Origin: JAFGPS01 sp964570855
Lineage (GTDB): Bacteria > Planctomycetota > Phycisphaerae > Sedimentisphaerales > Anaerobacaceae
NCBI GenBank assembly: GCA_964570855.1
Contig: CAZMZR010000121.1
Span: forward strand, 1-8,066
DNA: 8,066 nucleotides
Reading direction: 5' to 3'
How positions within the stretch are numbered: the first letter of the stretch is position 1; each line of letters starts with the position of its first letter. Position numbers and translations under genes: made by a program. Positions 1-6,552 of this stretch are shown in pieces. The notes under the pieces are model-generated. The model had not been told where the DNA came from. It saw only the letters and a program-made list of their open reading frames with translations, and ran no database searches.

Positions 1-2529
1 ACCCTCACGGTTCGCGTGCGGCGGTACGGCGATGGGGCTCTCGTGGTCAACTATCGCGCCAGCGATGCGGGGGTGTACCACGTCCTTGTCGCAGGCGACG
101 TCCTGGCCCTACAACGCGAAGCAGACGATGTGGTCAGCGAACTGACCGCCTCTGGCCCGCTCTCCATCCCAGATGGGTGGTTTCAGCTTGGTGTCAGCGT
201 AACTGGAGGCGAGCACGCCGTTACGCTCGACGATGAGCTGGTGCTGACCGCCACCGACCCCGACCCGCTGCCGCCGGGCGGGATTGGCTTTGAGGTCTTG
301 TATGAAGCGGTGGGCGAGTTTGACGATGTCGTGTTAACCTTGGGCACCGGGCCTCCGCCGGCTCCCTCCGGCGACGTCCCTGCCTACCAGGCCCTCCCAT
401 GGATCTGCACTGGCGGGCCCATTGGAGGTCTGGGTTATGACATTCGATACAACTTCGCCGATCCCAATATCTGGTATGTCACAGATGCCTTTGCTGGGCT
501 GCACATGAGCACCGACAATGGCCTGACCTGGTTCCCCAGCAACCGGGGCATCACCTCGCGAGGCGCGCCAGCTGGCGACGTCATACCCATCTTTAGCGCG
601 ACCGTTGACCTGCATGACCCGAACATCGTCTGGATCGGCACGCAGAACACCGGTGACATTTTCAAGTCCACCGACAGAGGTTACACCTGGACCGAAATGG
701 ATAATGGTGTTGACCGGAGCATACTGCCCCTTAGTTTCCGGGGCTTCACCGTGGATCCCCGGACCTCGGACATCGTCTACGCCATGGGCGAGATCGGCAG
801 CCCTGGCTGGACATCTGACGGTGCCGATCGCATGGGTCGGCAATTTGACATGACTCAGGGAATCGTTTACAAAACAACCAACGGTGGACAAAATTGGACG
901 CAGATTTGGCGCGGCGGTAATCTGGCCCGTTACTGCTGGATTGATCCGCGCGATCCGAACGTGCTCTATGTCTCGACCGGGATTTTTGACCGTGAGGCAG
1001 CCGACACCGACGTGGAAGCCGGATTTGCCGGTGGCGTAGGTATTCTCAAGTCCACGGATGGTGGGCAGACATGGCGGATTCTGAATCAGGATAATGGCCT
1101 GCTGGATCTCTACGTCGGCAGCCTGTACATGCACCCTGAGAACCCGGACGTACTTTTGGCCGCTGCCAGTCAGGACGCCTGGTCAGGCTATGGCGATGAG
1201 TTTACCGGCGGAGTCTATCTGACTGAGGATGGCGGCGAGAACTGGGAGCGGATACTGGCGGGTGAGCTGTTCAGCGTGGTCGAATACTGTGATTTTGATC
1301 CAAACATCGTCTACGCCGCCAGCGCCAAGGCCGTCTATCGCAGCGATGACGAAGGCCAAACCTGGCAGCGATTCAGCCGGGAGAATGACACGTGGGGGCC
1401 GGAGGGTATCATCGCCGGCTTCCCCATTGATATGCAGTGCGATCCAAGCGACCCGATGCGTGTCTTTGTTAACAACTACCTGGGCGGCAATTTCTTGTCC
1501 GAAGATGGCGGCCAGACGTGGGTCTCGGCCAGTAAGGGCTATACCGGCGAACTGGTGCGCCAAGTGGTCATCGCGCCTGGCCAGCCGGGAACCATTTATG
1601 CCGGCGGTCGTACCGGGGTGTTCCGCAGTGATGATGGGGGCGGCACCTGGGTGGGCCTGACCTATCCCCCGCCCGAAATGGGTAGTATCCGGTTCAATGA
1701 GATCTCTGGTCTGGCCGTGGATCCAACGGATGCCAACCACCTCATAACTGCCGCGCATGACTTACCTACCGTCCTGTACAGCTACGATGGCGGCCTAAGC
1801 TGGGATGTGGTAGCGCAACCGGGCGAGCCGCCAGTACCGAATGGTCCCCCGGCGATTATTGTATTTGCACCCTCCGACCCGGTCACAGTATATGTGGCAC
1901 TGGCTTCACCGGAGTGCAGGGACGGAACCTTTACGTCTTCGCAGGAGTGCGATAGTCCCGGAATGGGAGTCTATGTCTCGCATGACAGCGGCACCACATG
2001 GTCGCCGGTCGGTGGGGAGCAGGCCGTCGATACCGCCGTTATCGCCCTGGCCGTTCATCCTACCGACGCGAACACGGTCTACGCTTCCATGCCGACCGCC
2101 GGAGTTTTCTTGACGAACGATGGTGGGCAGACCTGGACGCCAAGTGACGCGGGCCTGCCTTCAATACCCGTCATCAGCCTTGCTATCGATCCCTCAGATC
2201 CGAAAGTCCTTTTTGCCGGACTTGCCGGTGGGAGCGTTTACAAGAGTACCGATGGAGGTCTCTCCTGGGTGCAATCGAGCGCCGGCTTGGATCCGAATGC
2301 CCGGATTACCAGTATCGCGATCGATCCCAACAGTACCCAAGTCGTCTATGTGGCAGACTTTCTCAGCGGTGTGTATGTCTCCACAGATAGCGGCGAAATC
2401 TGGCACGCCATCAACGAAGGCTTGCAGCATCGAGCGGTCAACGTCCTCGCACTTTCGGAGGATGGCATGGTCCTCTACGCAGGCGTTGAGGGTTCTGGAG
2501 TATACCGGCTTGGAACGCCGACAGAATGA
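1..2529 (+). CDS. Secreted Asp-box (BNR/sortilin-like) beta-propeller protein with N-terminal jelly-roll domain, 5' partial
   Basis: The reading frame is open to the left edge (the first codons read TLTVR before a GTG at 16), so the true start and any signal peptide lie outside the window; 842 codons are visible. Residues 1-110 (counted from the GTG at 16) look like a beta-sandwich of the LamG / DUF1080 type, ending in a typical EFDDVVLT strand. A proline-rich linker (about 112-118) follows. The rest is beta-propeller with 13 Asp boxes of the form S/T-x-D-x-G-x-T-W, for example STDNGLTW (165-172), STDGGQTW, SEDGGQTW and STDGGLSW (744-751). Each is preceded by DPxDPNxVY-type strands. Thirteen boxes are too many for one seven-bladed propeller, so two tandem propellers (as in GH74 proteins) are likely. 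I see no basis for assigning enzymatic activity; automated labels such as sialidase or xyloglucanase would rest on the fold only. It probably acts outside the cell as a binding or scaffold protein. The frame ends 23 bases before the cytochrome start, which suggests co-transcription. Confidence 0.88.
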   Translation, partial: TLTVRVRRYGDGALVVNYRASDAGVYHVLVAGDVLALQREADDVVSELTASGPLSIPDGWFQLGVSVTGGEHAVTLDDELVLTATDPDPLPPGGIGFEVLYEAVGEFDDVVLTLGTGPPPAPSGDVPAYQALPWICTGGPIGGLGYDIRYNFADPNIWYVTDAFAGLHMSTDNGLTWFPSNRGITSRGAPAGDVIPIFSATVDLHDPNIVWIGTQNTGDIFKSTDRGYTWTEMDNGVDRSILPLSFRGFTVDPRTSDIVYAMGEIGSPGWTSDGADRMGRQFDMTQGIVYKTTNGGQNWTQIWRGGNLARYCWIDPRDPNVLYVSTGIFDREAADTDVEAGFAGGVGILKSTDGGQTWRILNQDNGLLDLYVGSLYMHPENPDVLLAAASQDAWSGYGDEFTGGVYLTEDGGENWERILAGELFSVVEYCDFDPNIVYAASAKAVYRSDDEGQTWQRFSRENDTWGPEGIIAGFPIDMQCDPSDPMRVFVNNYLGGNFLSEDGGQTWVSASKGYTGELVRQVVIAPGQPGTIYAGGRTGVFRSDDGGGTWVGLTYPPPEMGSIRFNEISGLAVDPTDANHLITAAHDLPTVLYSYDGGLSWDVVAQPGEPPVPNGPPAIIVFAPSDPVTVYVALASPECRDGTFTSSQECDSPGMGVYVSHDSGTTWSPVGGEQAVDTAVIALAVHPTDANTVYASMPTAGVFLTNDGGQTWTPSDAGLPSIPVISLAIDPSDPKVLFAGLAGGSVYKSTDGGLSWVQSSAGLDPNARITSIAIDPNSTQVVYVADFLSGVYVSTDSGEIWHAINEGLQHRAVNVLALSEDGMVLYAGVEGSGVYRLGTPTE

Positions 2530-2543
2530 TAAGTCGATTATCT

Positions 2544-2547
2544 GGAG
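2544..2547 (+). promoter_or_regulatory. Shine-Dalgarno site that sets the cytochrome start
   Basis: GGAG lies five bases before the ATG at 2553. The more upstream in-frame ATG at 2526 overlaps the preceding stop codon (ATGA) but would add nine polar residues ahead of the signal sequence. The GGAG site and the better signal-peptide shape favour 2553. Confidence 0.6.
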
Positions 2548-2552
2548 CAACA

Positions 2553-4289
2553 ATGAGAAACTTGTTAGTTCTGTTTGTCTGTATCGTAATATTGATTCTC
2601 TGGACAGTATGGACTGACTTGGATGTATCAGTCGCTGTAACAGGCGGTATGGAGACGGCCGTATGCTCATTCATTTCACCGATTATCCGTAACACGGCAC
2701 TAAGATCGTCATCGCCTGCCTCCCCACAGGAGACGGTGTCCGGCGTAATACAGGACGATAATGGCCCGGTGGCGGGAGCCATCGTGCGAGTGCAGGCCAC
2801 CGATAACAAGACGACGACGGCAGCCGATGGTTCGTTCACTTTGACCGGCTTGGAAGTTGACGTTACCGTCACAGTGACTGCCTGGGCCGAGGGTTATTAC
2901 GTAGGCTGGACCAACACTTCCCCCGGTCCGGAACCAGTTACTATTTCTCTTAAACCCTACTACACAACCGATAATCCCGATTATAGCTGGTTCTCGATGG
3001 AAGGCGCCGAAGGCTCCCTGAGTTGCGGCAAATGCATGCCCGCCTATACCGAATGGATGGCTGATGCGCACTCCCAATCGGCCGTCAATCCCCACTTTCT
3101 GACTATGTACAACGGCACTGATGTACATGGTAACCAGAGCCCCGCCACCCGCTACGGCTATAACCGGGACTACGGCAGATTTCCTTTGCTTCCGGATCCC
3201 AATAAGCCCTATTACGGGCCGGGCTACAAGCTGGACTTTCCCCAGACGGCCGGTAATTGCGCCACCTGCCATGTCCCTTCTGCTGCGGCCAAACCGGGCC
3301 AGGCGTATGCCGTCGATGTGAATCAGGTCACTGGCATTGACACCGAGGGCGTTTTCTGTGATTTCTGCCACAAAATTGGCGAGGTAACGCTGGATCCATC
3401 CACCGGTCTTCCGTATCCCAACACGCCCGGCGTAATGTCTATGCGTCTGTATCGGCCGCATGGCGAGGAGCAGCTGTTCTTCGGCAACTTTGACGACGTG
3501 ACCCGCCGGGTAAGCTATCTGCCACTCGTGGATGAAAGCGCTTTCTGCGCAACGTGTCATTTTGGAGTATTCTGGGATACGGTGATCTATAACTCCTTTG
3601 GTGAGTGGCTGGAAAGCCCTTACAGCGACACTGAAAACGGCAAGACCTGCCAGGATTGCCATATGCCAGTGGCCGGTTACAACTATTTCGTTTTTCCTGA
3701 AAACGGAGGATTGTATCGCGATCCCAACCGCATCTTCAGCCACCTCATGCCCGGCGCGATGGATGAAGAGCTTTTGCAAAACGCAGTTACAATGACAGCT
3801 ACCGCCACATTAGAGTCCGGGACCCTTGTCGTCCAGGTGGTCATCACCAACGACCAGACCGGCCACCACATACCCACTGACTCACCACTTCGCCATCTTA
3901 TCTTAATAGTCAACGCCACCGATGCCGATGGCAACTCATTGACCCAACTTGATGGTCCCACGGTGCCTGAGTGGGGTGGCGTAGGCGAGCCCGCGTATGG
4001 CTACTATGCCAGCCTGCCGGGCAAGGGTTTCGCCAAGGTCTTGGAGGAATTATGGACTGGTATCTCTCCCAGCGGTGCTTACTGGAACCCCACCCGCGTC
4101 CTCAGTGACAATCGGCTGGCCGCCTTTGCCACTGACACTTCAACCTACACATTCGACGCTCAGACTGAGAGCGAGATCAATGTGAAGGTGGTTCTACTCT
4201 TCCGCCGGGCTTTCAAGGAGCTAACGGATCAAAAGGATTGGGAAGTGCCGGACATCGTGATGGAACAGAAGAAGATCGAAGTGGAATGA
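2553..4289 (+). CDS. Exported multiheme cytochrome c with carboxypeptidase-regulatory-like domain
   Basis: This is a 578-residue protein, taking the ATG at 2553 with its GGAG site; the ATG at 2526 is an alternative that overlaps the upstream stop. Residues 1-20 form a hydrophobic signal or anchor segment (MRNLLVLFVCIVILILW). Residues about 60-135 match a CarboxypepD_reg beta-sandwich (VSGVIQDDNGPVAGA... DGSFTLTGL). The heme region follows: CGKCM at 158-162, then canonical CATCH at 236-240, CDFCH at 269-273, CATCH at 332-336 and CQDCH at 366-370. That gives four clear covalent heme c sites and one variant site with Met where the axial His normally sits. Residues about 410-475 contain an Ig-like strand set with TGHHIPTDSP and RHLIL, which I recall as typical of the C-terminal part of this cytochrome family. 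The ending (DWEVPDIVME...) looks natural, so the protein appears complete. It is expected in the periplasm or on the cell surface as an electron carrier or oxidoreductase; the substrate is unknown. It follows the propeller gene closely, and heme attachment would need a cytochrome c maturation system elsewhere. Confidence 0.9.
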   Translation: MRNLLVLFVCIVILILWTVWTDLDVSVAVTGGMETAVCSFISPIIRNTALRSSSPASPQETVSGVIQDDNGPVAGAIVRVQATDNKTTTAADGSFTLTGLEVDVTVTVTAWAEGYYVGWTNTSPGPEPVTISLKPYYTTDNPDYSWFSMEGAEGSLSCGKCMPAYTEWMADAHSQSAVNPHFLTMYNGTDVHGNQSPATRYGYNRDYGRFPLLPDPNKPYYGPGYKLDFPQTAGNCATCHVPSAAAKPGQAYAVDVNQVTGIDTEGVFCDFCHKIGEVTLDPSTGLPYPNTPGVMSMRLYRPHGEEQLFFGNFDDVTRRVSYLPLVDESAFCATCHFGVFWDTVIYNSFGEWLESPYSDTENGKTCQDCHMPVAGYNYFVFPENGGLYRDPNRIFSHLMPGAMDEELLQNAVTMTATATLESGTLVVQVVITNDQTGHHIPTDSPLRHLILIVNATDADGNSLTQLDGPTVPEWGGVGEPAYGYYASLPGKGFAKVLEELWTGISPSGAYWNPTRVLSDNRLAAFATDTSTYTFDAQTESEINVKVVLLFRRAFKELTDQKDWEVPDIVMEQKKIEVE

Positions 4290-5143
4290 GAAAATACCAA
4301 ATGACCTTCGGGGATCTCTTCATGCTCAAATCAAAACCGGGAATCTACGAGAGAGAGATTGCCGGGATTATGGAGGGCATAGCGATATCCAGAGGTGTAC
4401 GGCCGGCTTTTCCCATTATATTCTCGATACACGGCGAAACACTTCACAACATTAGCTGCGATAATCTCATGCGAGAAGGTGACATTGCGGTGAACGATTC
4501 AGGGGCCGAATCACCGCTGCATTATGCCGGCGATATAACAAGAACAATCCCGATCGGCGGCAGATTCTCCCAACAGCAGCGGGAAATATACCAGATTGTG
4601 CTAAAAGCTCAGGCGAGTGCCATCGAAGCTATCAAACATGGGACAGAGTTCAGGCAAATCCATCAGCTTGCATGTATAAATCTTGTATCCGGCCTGAAAG
4701 ACCTGGGACTTATAAAGAGATCGCCGGAAGAAGCGGTTCACGCCGGTGCACATACATTATTTTTTCAGTGCGGGCTTGGGCACATGCTCGGTCTTGATGT
4801 ACACGATATGGAAGCTCTCGGAGAAGATTACGTCGGCTATACAGACCAAATCAAACGCAGGATGGAATTCGGCTGGCAGTGGCTCAGATTAGCGAAAGCT
4901 CTGGAGGTCGGCTACGTCCTTACCGTCGAGCCGGGTATTTACTTTATTCCCCAGTTAATTGACCGATGGAATGCACAAAACAAGCTTTCCGATTTTATAG
5001 ATTATGGCAAACTCGAAAAATACCGGGATTTCGGAGGCATTCGAATCGAGGACGATGTCCTGGTAACCGATAACGGCTGTCGTGTTCTCGGCCCTGAAAT
5101 ACCGAAGTCTATAGACGAAGTAGAAGCAAGCGCATCACAATAG
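4286..5143 (+). CDS. Xaa-Pro aminopeptidase (M24B) catalytic domain, N-terminally truncated, probable gene remnant
   Basis: The frame encodes the pita-bread metallopeptidase fold that removes an N-terminal residue next to proline. From the ATG at 4286 it has 285 residues; relatives are about 430-460 because they carry an aminopeptidase P N-terminal domain that is absent here. All five metal ligands can be placed: D71 (NDSGAE), D83 (AGDITRT), H166 (GLGHMLGLDVHD), E215 (LTVEPGIYF) and E255 (GIRIEDDVLVT). The substrate-site His of TLHN (54) and of DVHD (173) are kept. The conserved His of the HGLGH motif (E. coli PepP His350 position) is Cys162, codon 4769-4771. The start is uncertain: the ATG at 4286 overlaps the cytochrome stop as ATGA but has no well-spaced ribosome site, while the ATG at 4322 has GGGGA at 4310-4314. 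The 36 shared bases upstream of 4286 in this frame are only a shadow of the cytochrome end. With its front half missing and a catalytic residue changed, it is probably inactive or repurposed. The C-terminus (VLGPEIPK...) looks natural. Confidence 0.8.
   Translation: MRKYQMTFGDLFMLKSKPGIYEREIAGIMEGIAISRGVRPAFPIIFSIHGETLHNISCDNLMREGDIAVNDSGAESPLHYAGDITRTIPIGGRFSQQQREIYQIVLKAQASAIEAIKHGTEFRQIHQLACINLVSGLKDLGLIKRSPEEAVHAGAHTLFFQCGLGHMLGLDVHDMEALGEDYVGYTDQIKRRMEFGWQWLRLAKALEVGYVLTVEPGIYFIPQLIDRWNAQNKLSDFIDYGKLEKYRDFGGIRIEDDVLVTDNGCRVLGPEIPKSIDEVEASASQ
4310..4314 (+). promoter_or_regulatory. Possible internal Shine-Dalgarno site for the aminopeptidase remnant
   Basis: GGGGA sits seven bases before the in-frame ATG at 4322, which would give a 273-residue protein starting MLKSKPGIY. 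It is better spaced than anything upstream of the ATG at 4286. However, the bases are also coding (Gly-Asp) in the longer reading, so the match may be chance. Confidence 0.25.
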
Positions 5144-5146
5144 CTT

Positions 5147-5164
5147 GAAAAATCAGATTTGATT
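5147..5164 (-). terminator. Weak intrinsic terminator candidate for the tRNA gene
   Basis: Read on the - strand, just past the tRNA 3' end, AATCA (5164-5160) and TGATT (5155-5151) can pair around a four-base loop, and five T residues finish the signal. The stem is only five pairs with one G-C, so it is weak; no better terminator is visible between the tRNA and the aminopeptidase stop codon. Confidence 0.25.
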
Positions 5165-5186
5165 ATCTGTATCATCGAGCCGACAG

Positions 5187-5259
5187 TACTCCCAAGGGGA
5201 GTCGAACCCCTGTTACCGGGTTGAGAACCCGGCGTTCTGGGCCACTAGACGATGGGGGC
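5187..5259 (-). tRNA. trnE: tRNA-Glu (anticodon CUC)
   Basis: The - strand reads GCCCCCATCGTCTAGTGGCC at the 5' end, and the full 73 bases fold as a cloverleaf. The anticodon arm is CCGGG-TTCTCAA-CCCGG (anticodon CTC, + strand 5223-5225), which reads GAG. The T arm is AGGGG-TTCGACT-CCCCT. The discriminator is A (5187) and no CCA is encoded, so the end must be added by CCA-adding enzyme. Two stem positions are mispaired compared with the usual bacterial tRNA-Glu pattern: C3 against A70 in the acceptor stem (which also has G1-U72) and C12 against A23 in the D stem. It may still function, or it may be a decaying or spare copy. It is transcribed opposite to all protein genes here, with its own promoter at 5285-5312. 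Confidence 0.92.
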
Positions 5260-5284
5260 AAGGTGTTTCAATCGTCATGTTCCT

Positions 5285-5312
5285 ATCATATCGAGGTAAA
5301 AATAACTGTCAT
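5285..5312 (-). promoter_or_regulatory. Promoter for the tRNA-Glu gene
   Basis: On the - strand ATGACA (5312-5307, five of six matches to TTGACA) is followed after 16 bases by TATGAT (5290-5285, five of six matches to TATAAT). Transcription would begin near 5278, about 19 bases before the mature tRNA 5' end, a sensible leader length for processing. The placement, next to an otherwise promoterless tRNA, supports the call. Confidence 0.55.
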
Positions 5313-5327
5313 TAAGGGAAATTATTA

Positions 5328-5357
5328 TTGACGTCAGACACTTATTTATATTAAAAT
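5328..5357 (+). promoter_or_regulatory. Promoter for the propeller / enolase-superfamily gene pair
   Basis: TTGACG (5328-5333) and TAAAAT (5352-5357) are separated by 18 bases in a very A+T-rich stretch, each matching five of six bases of the sigma-70-type consensus. It points toward the gene starting at 5498 and is divergent from the tRNA promoter, whose -35 lies only 15 bases away. The overlapping TATATT at 5347-5352 is an alternative -10, but its 13-base spacing is poor. Confidence 0.5.
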
Positions 5358-5406
5358 ATAACAGGTTTCCAGGAAAGTCAGTATATTGTATTTTCTCAAA
5401 AACCAA

Positions 5407-5458
5407 GGACGGTCTGATAGGAAAATCGCTTCGAAAAACGCGGCTATTTTTTCTGTCC
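5407..5458 (+). other. Possible folded 5' leader of the 5498 gene
   Basis: The transcript leader between the promoter and the start codon is about 135 bases and has no open gene of its own. Within it, GGAC (5407-5410) can pair with GTCC (5455-5458), AGGAAAA (5419-5425) with the TTTTTTCT run (5447-5454), and CGC (5427-5429) with GCG (5440-5442). All are nested in the right order, but an eight-base bulge separates the outer pairs. It does not match a riboswitch class that I recognise and could be chance in A+T-rich DNA. Confidence 0.2.
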
Positions 5459-5485
5459 GCTCTTTTAGTAGACGTGAGTAACTCG

Positions 5486-5492
5486 AAAGGGA
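5486..5492 (+). promoter_or_regulatory. Shine-Dalgarno site that sets the 5498 start
   Basis: AAAGGGA ends five bases before the ATG at 5498. A GTG at 5474 in the same frame has no such site and would put eight polar residues before the signal peptide, so 5498 is preferred. Confidence 0.65.
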
Positions 5493-5497
5493 CTTAT

Positions 5498-6526
5498 ATG
5501 AAAAAGAACCTGGTTCGCACGTCGTTAAGCATGTTCATACTGATTGTCCTCACGACATCAGCATATCCGCAATGGGTACAGACAAACTGGCCGGAAAGCA
5601 ACAGTTTTTTCGATCTCTACACTAACCAGGACATAGTTTTTGCCCGGATATGGGACAGTCTTAATGGCGGTCGTATGTTTTTTACCGATGACAACGGCAC
5701 AAACTGGACTCAGATCAGTTCCACAGATAATGACGTTGACATTTTATCCATTGTAATATGGAACAACAACATCCTTGCCGGCACCTGGAATGGTTTTTAT
5801 CGATGCACGTTTAACGATACATACTGGGAACCTTTCGTACCCACTGGAATACCCGCGGATACTGCCATCTGGTCTATTGCGATGATTGATAACATACTCT
5901 TTGCTGGTGCAACGGGAGATATTTATGAATCATCTATAGACGATGCCAATACCTGGGTCGAGGTAAGCGCAGGAATACCGGCGAACGCTCGTATTACCTC
6001 TATCTTCTCGAATGGAATCGCCATTTTTGCAGGTAGTGCCAGCGATGGTGTTTTTATTAAGACAAACGGCGGAACAAGCTGGACTGCAGTCAATTCCGGC
6101 CTTACTGATACGCACATTTCTCATCTCACGGCGGTGGACACCAAATTGTTTGCAGTAACCTTGAAGGATGGTGTTTTTGTTTCAGACGTTAATGATACGA
6201 GCCGGGTATCCGACGTTAATAGTATTAGCTGGTCGGCAGACAGTTCCGGCCTTAAGAATATAAATTGTCTCCTCGCTGCAAATAATTTACTCTTTGCCGG
6301 GACCGATAGCAACGGAGTTTACTTCTCGGTCGACAACGGCCTAACCTGGACTTCAGTCAGTTCAGGGATGCCCACCAACACCCGTGTCTGGTCCCTGGCC
6401 GCAACAAGCAATAACATCTTTGCAGGGACAAGTGAAGGTATCTGGCGACTGAATCTGGAAGATATTAATCATTTTACAATAACTGCTGGTGCTTTAGAAG
6501 GTGGAACCATTAAACCGGAGTTTTAA
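5498..6526 (+). CDS. Secreted seven-repeat Asp-box beta-propeller protein
   Basis: The product has 342 residues. Residues 1-22 are a classical signal peptide (MKKN, hydrophobic core LSMFILIVL, likely cleavage after TTSA). The remainder is built of about seven repeats of the pattern W-S-L-A-x-x-N-N-I-F-A-G-T-x-x-G-V-Y, then an Asp-box-like turn ending in TW. Clear boxes are TDDNGTNW (63-70), TNGGTSW (189-195) and SVDNGLTW (277-284). Degenerate ones are near 103-110, 145-153 and 228-245, and a final strand pair at 308-320 gives a complete single propeller of BNR / YCF48-like type. The last 20 residues (TITAGALEGGTIKPEF) resemble the opening of a divergent InlB-type B-repeat that then stops, so the C-terminus may be shortened. 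No enzymatic function can be read from it; it is likely a periplasmic or secreted binding or assembly protein. It shares an operon (26-base gap) with the exported enolase-superfamily enzyme. Confidence 0.87.
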   Translation: MKKNLVRTSLSMFILIVLTTSAYPQWVQTNWPESNSFFDLYTNQDIVFARIWDSLNGGRMFFTDDNGTNWTQISSTDNDVDILSIVIWNNNILAGTWNGFYRCTFNDTYWEPFVPTGIPADTAIWSIAMIDNILFAGATGDIYESSIDDANTWVEVSAGIPANARITSIFSNGIAIFAGSASDGVFIKTNGGTSWTAVNSGLTDTHISHLTAVDTKLFAVTLKDGVFVSDVNDTSRVSDVNSISWSADSSGLKNINCLLAANNLLFAGTDSNGVYFSVDNGLTWTSVSSGMPTNTRVWSLAATSNNIFAGTSEGIWRLNLEDINHFTITAGALEGGTIKPEF

Positions 6527-6552
6527 TAGCCACACAAGAAAGGATACCATTT

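Noticed and set aside
334..1134. Long - strand open frame (266 codons) opposite the propeller gene
   Set aside because: It lies antisense to a strongly supported repeat protein, has no ribosome site or recognisable motif, and is expected from G+C-rich codon use.
2526..2552. ATGA-coupled start for the cytochrome
   Set aside because: It is possible, but the GGAG site before 2553 and the signal-peptide shape favour the later ATG.
2709..3779. Long - strand open frame (356 codons) opposite the cytochrome gene
   Set aside because: The + strand carries four CxxCH motifs and domain structure; the antisense product shows no family features.
4238..4285. Upstream extension of the aminopeptidase frame (16 codons)
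   Set aside because: These codons overlap the cytochrome's conserved ending in a different frame and show no homology to the peptidase, so 4286 or 4322 is the more reasonable start.
5474..5497. GTG start for the second propeller gene
   Set aside because: There is no ribosome site before it, and it would place polar residues ahead of a clean signal peptide.
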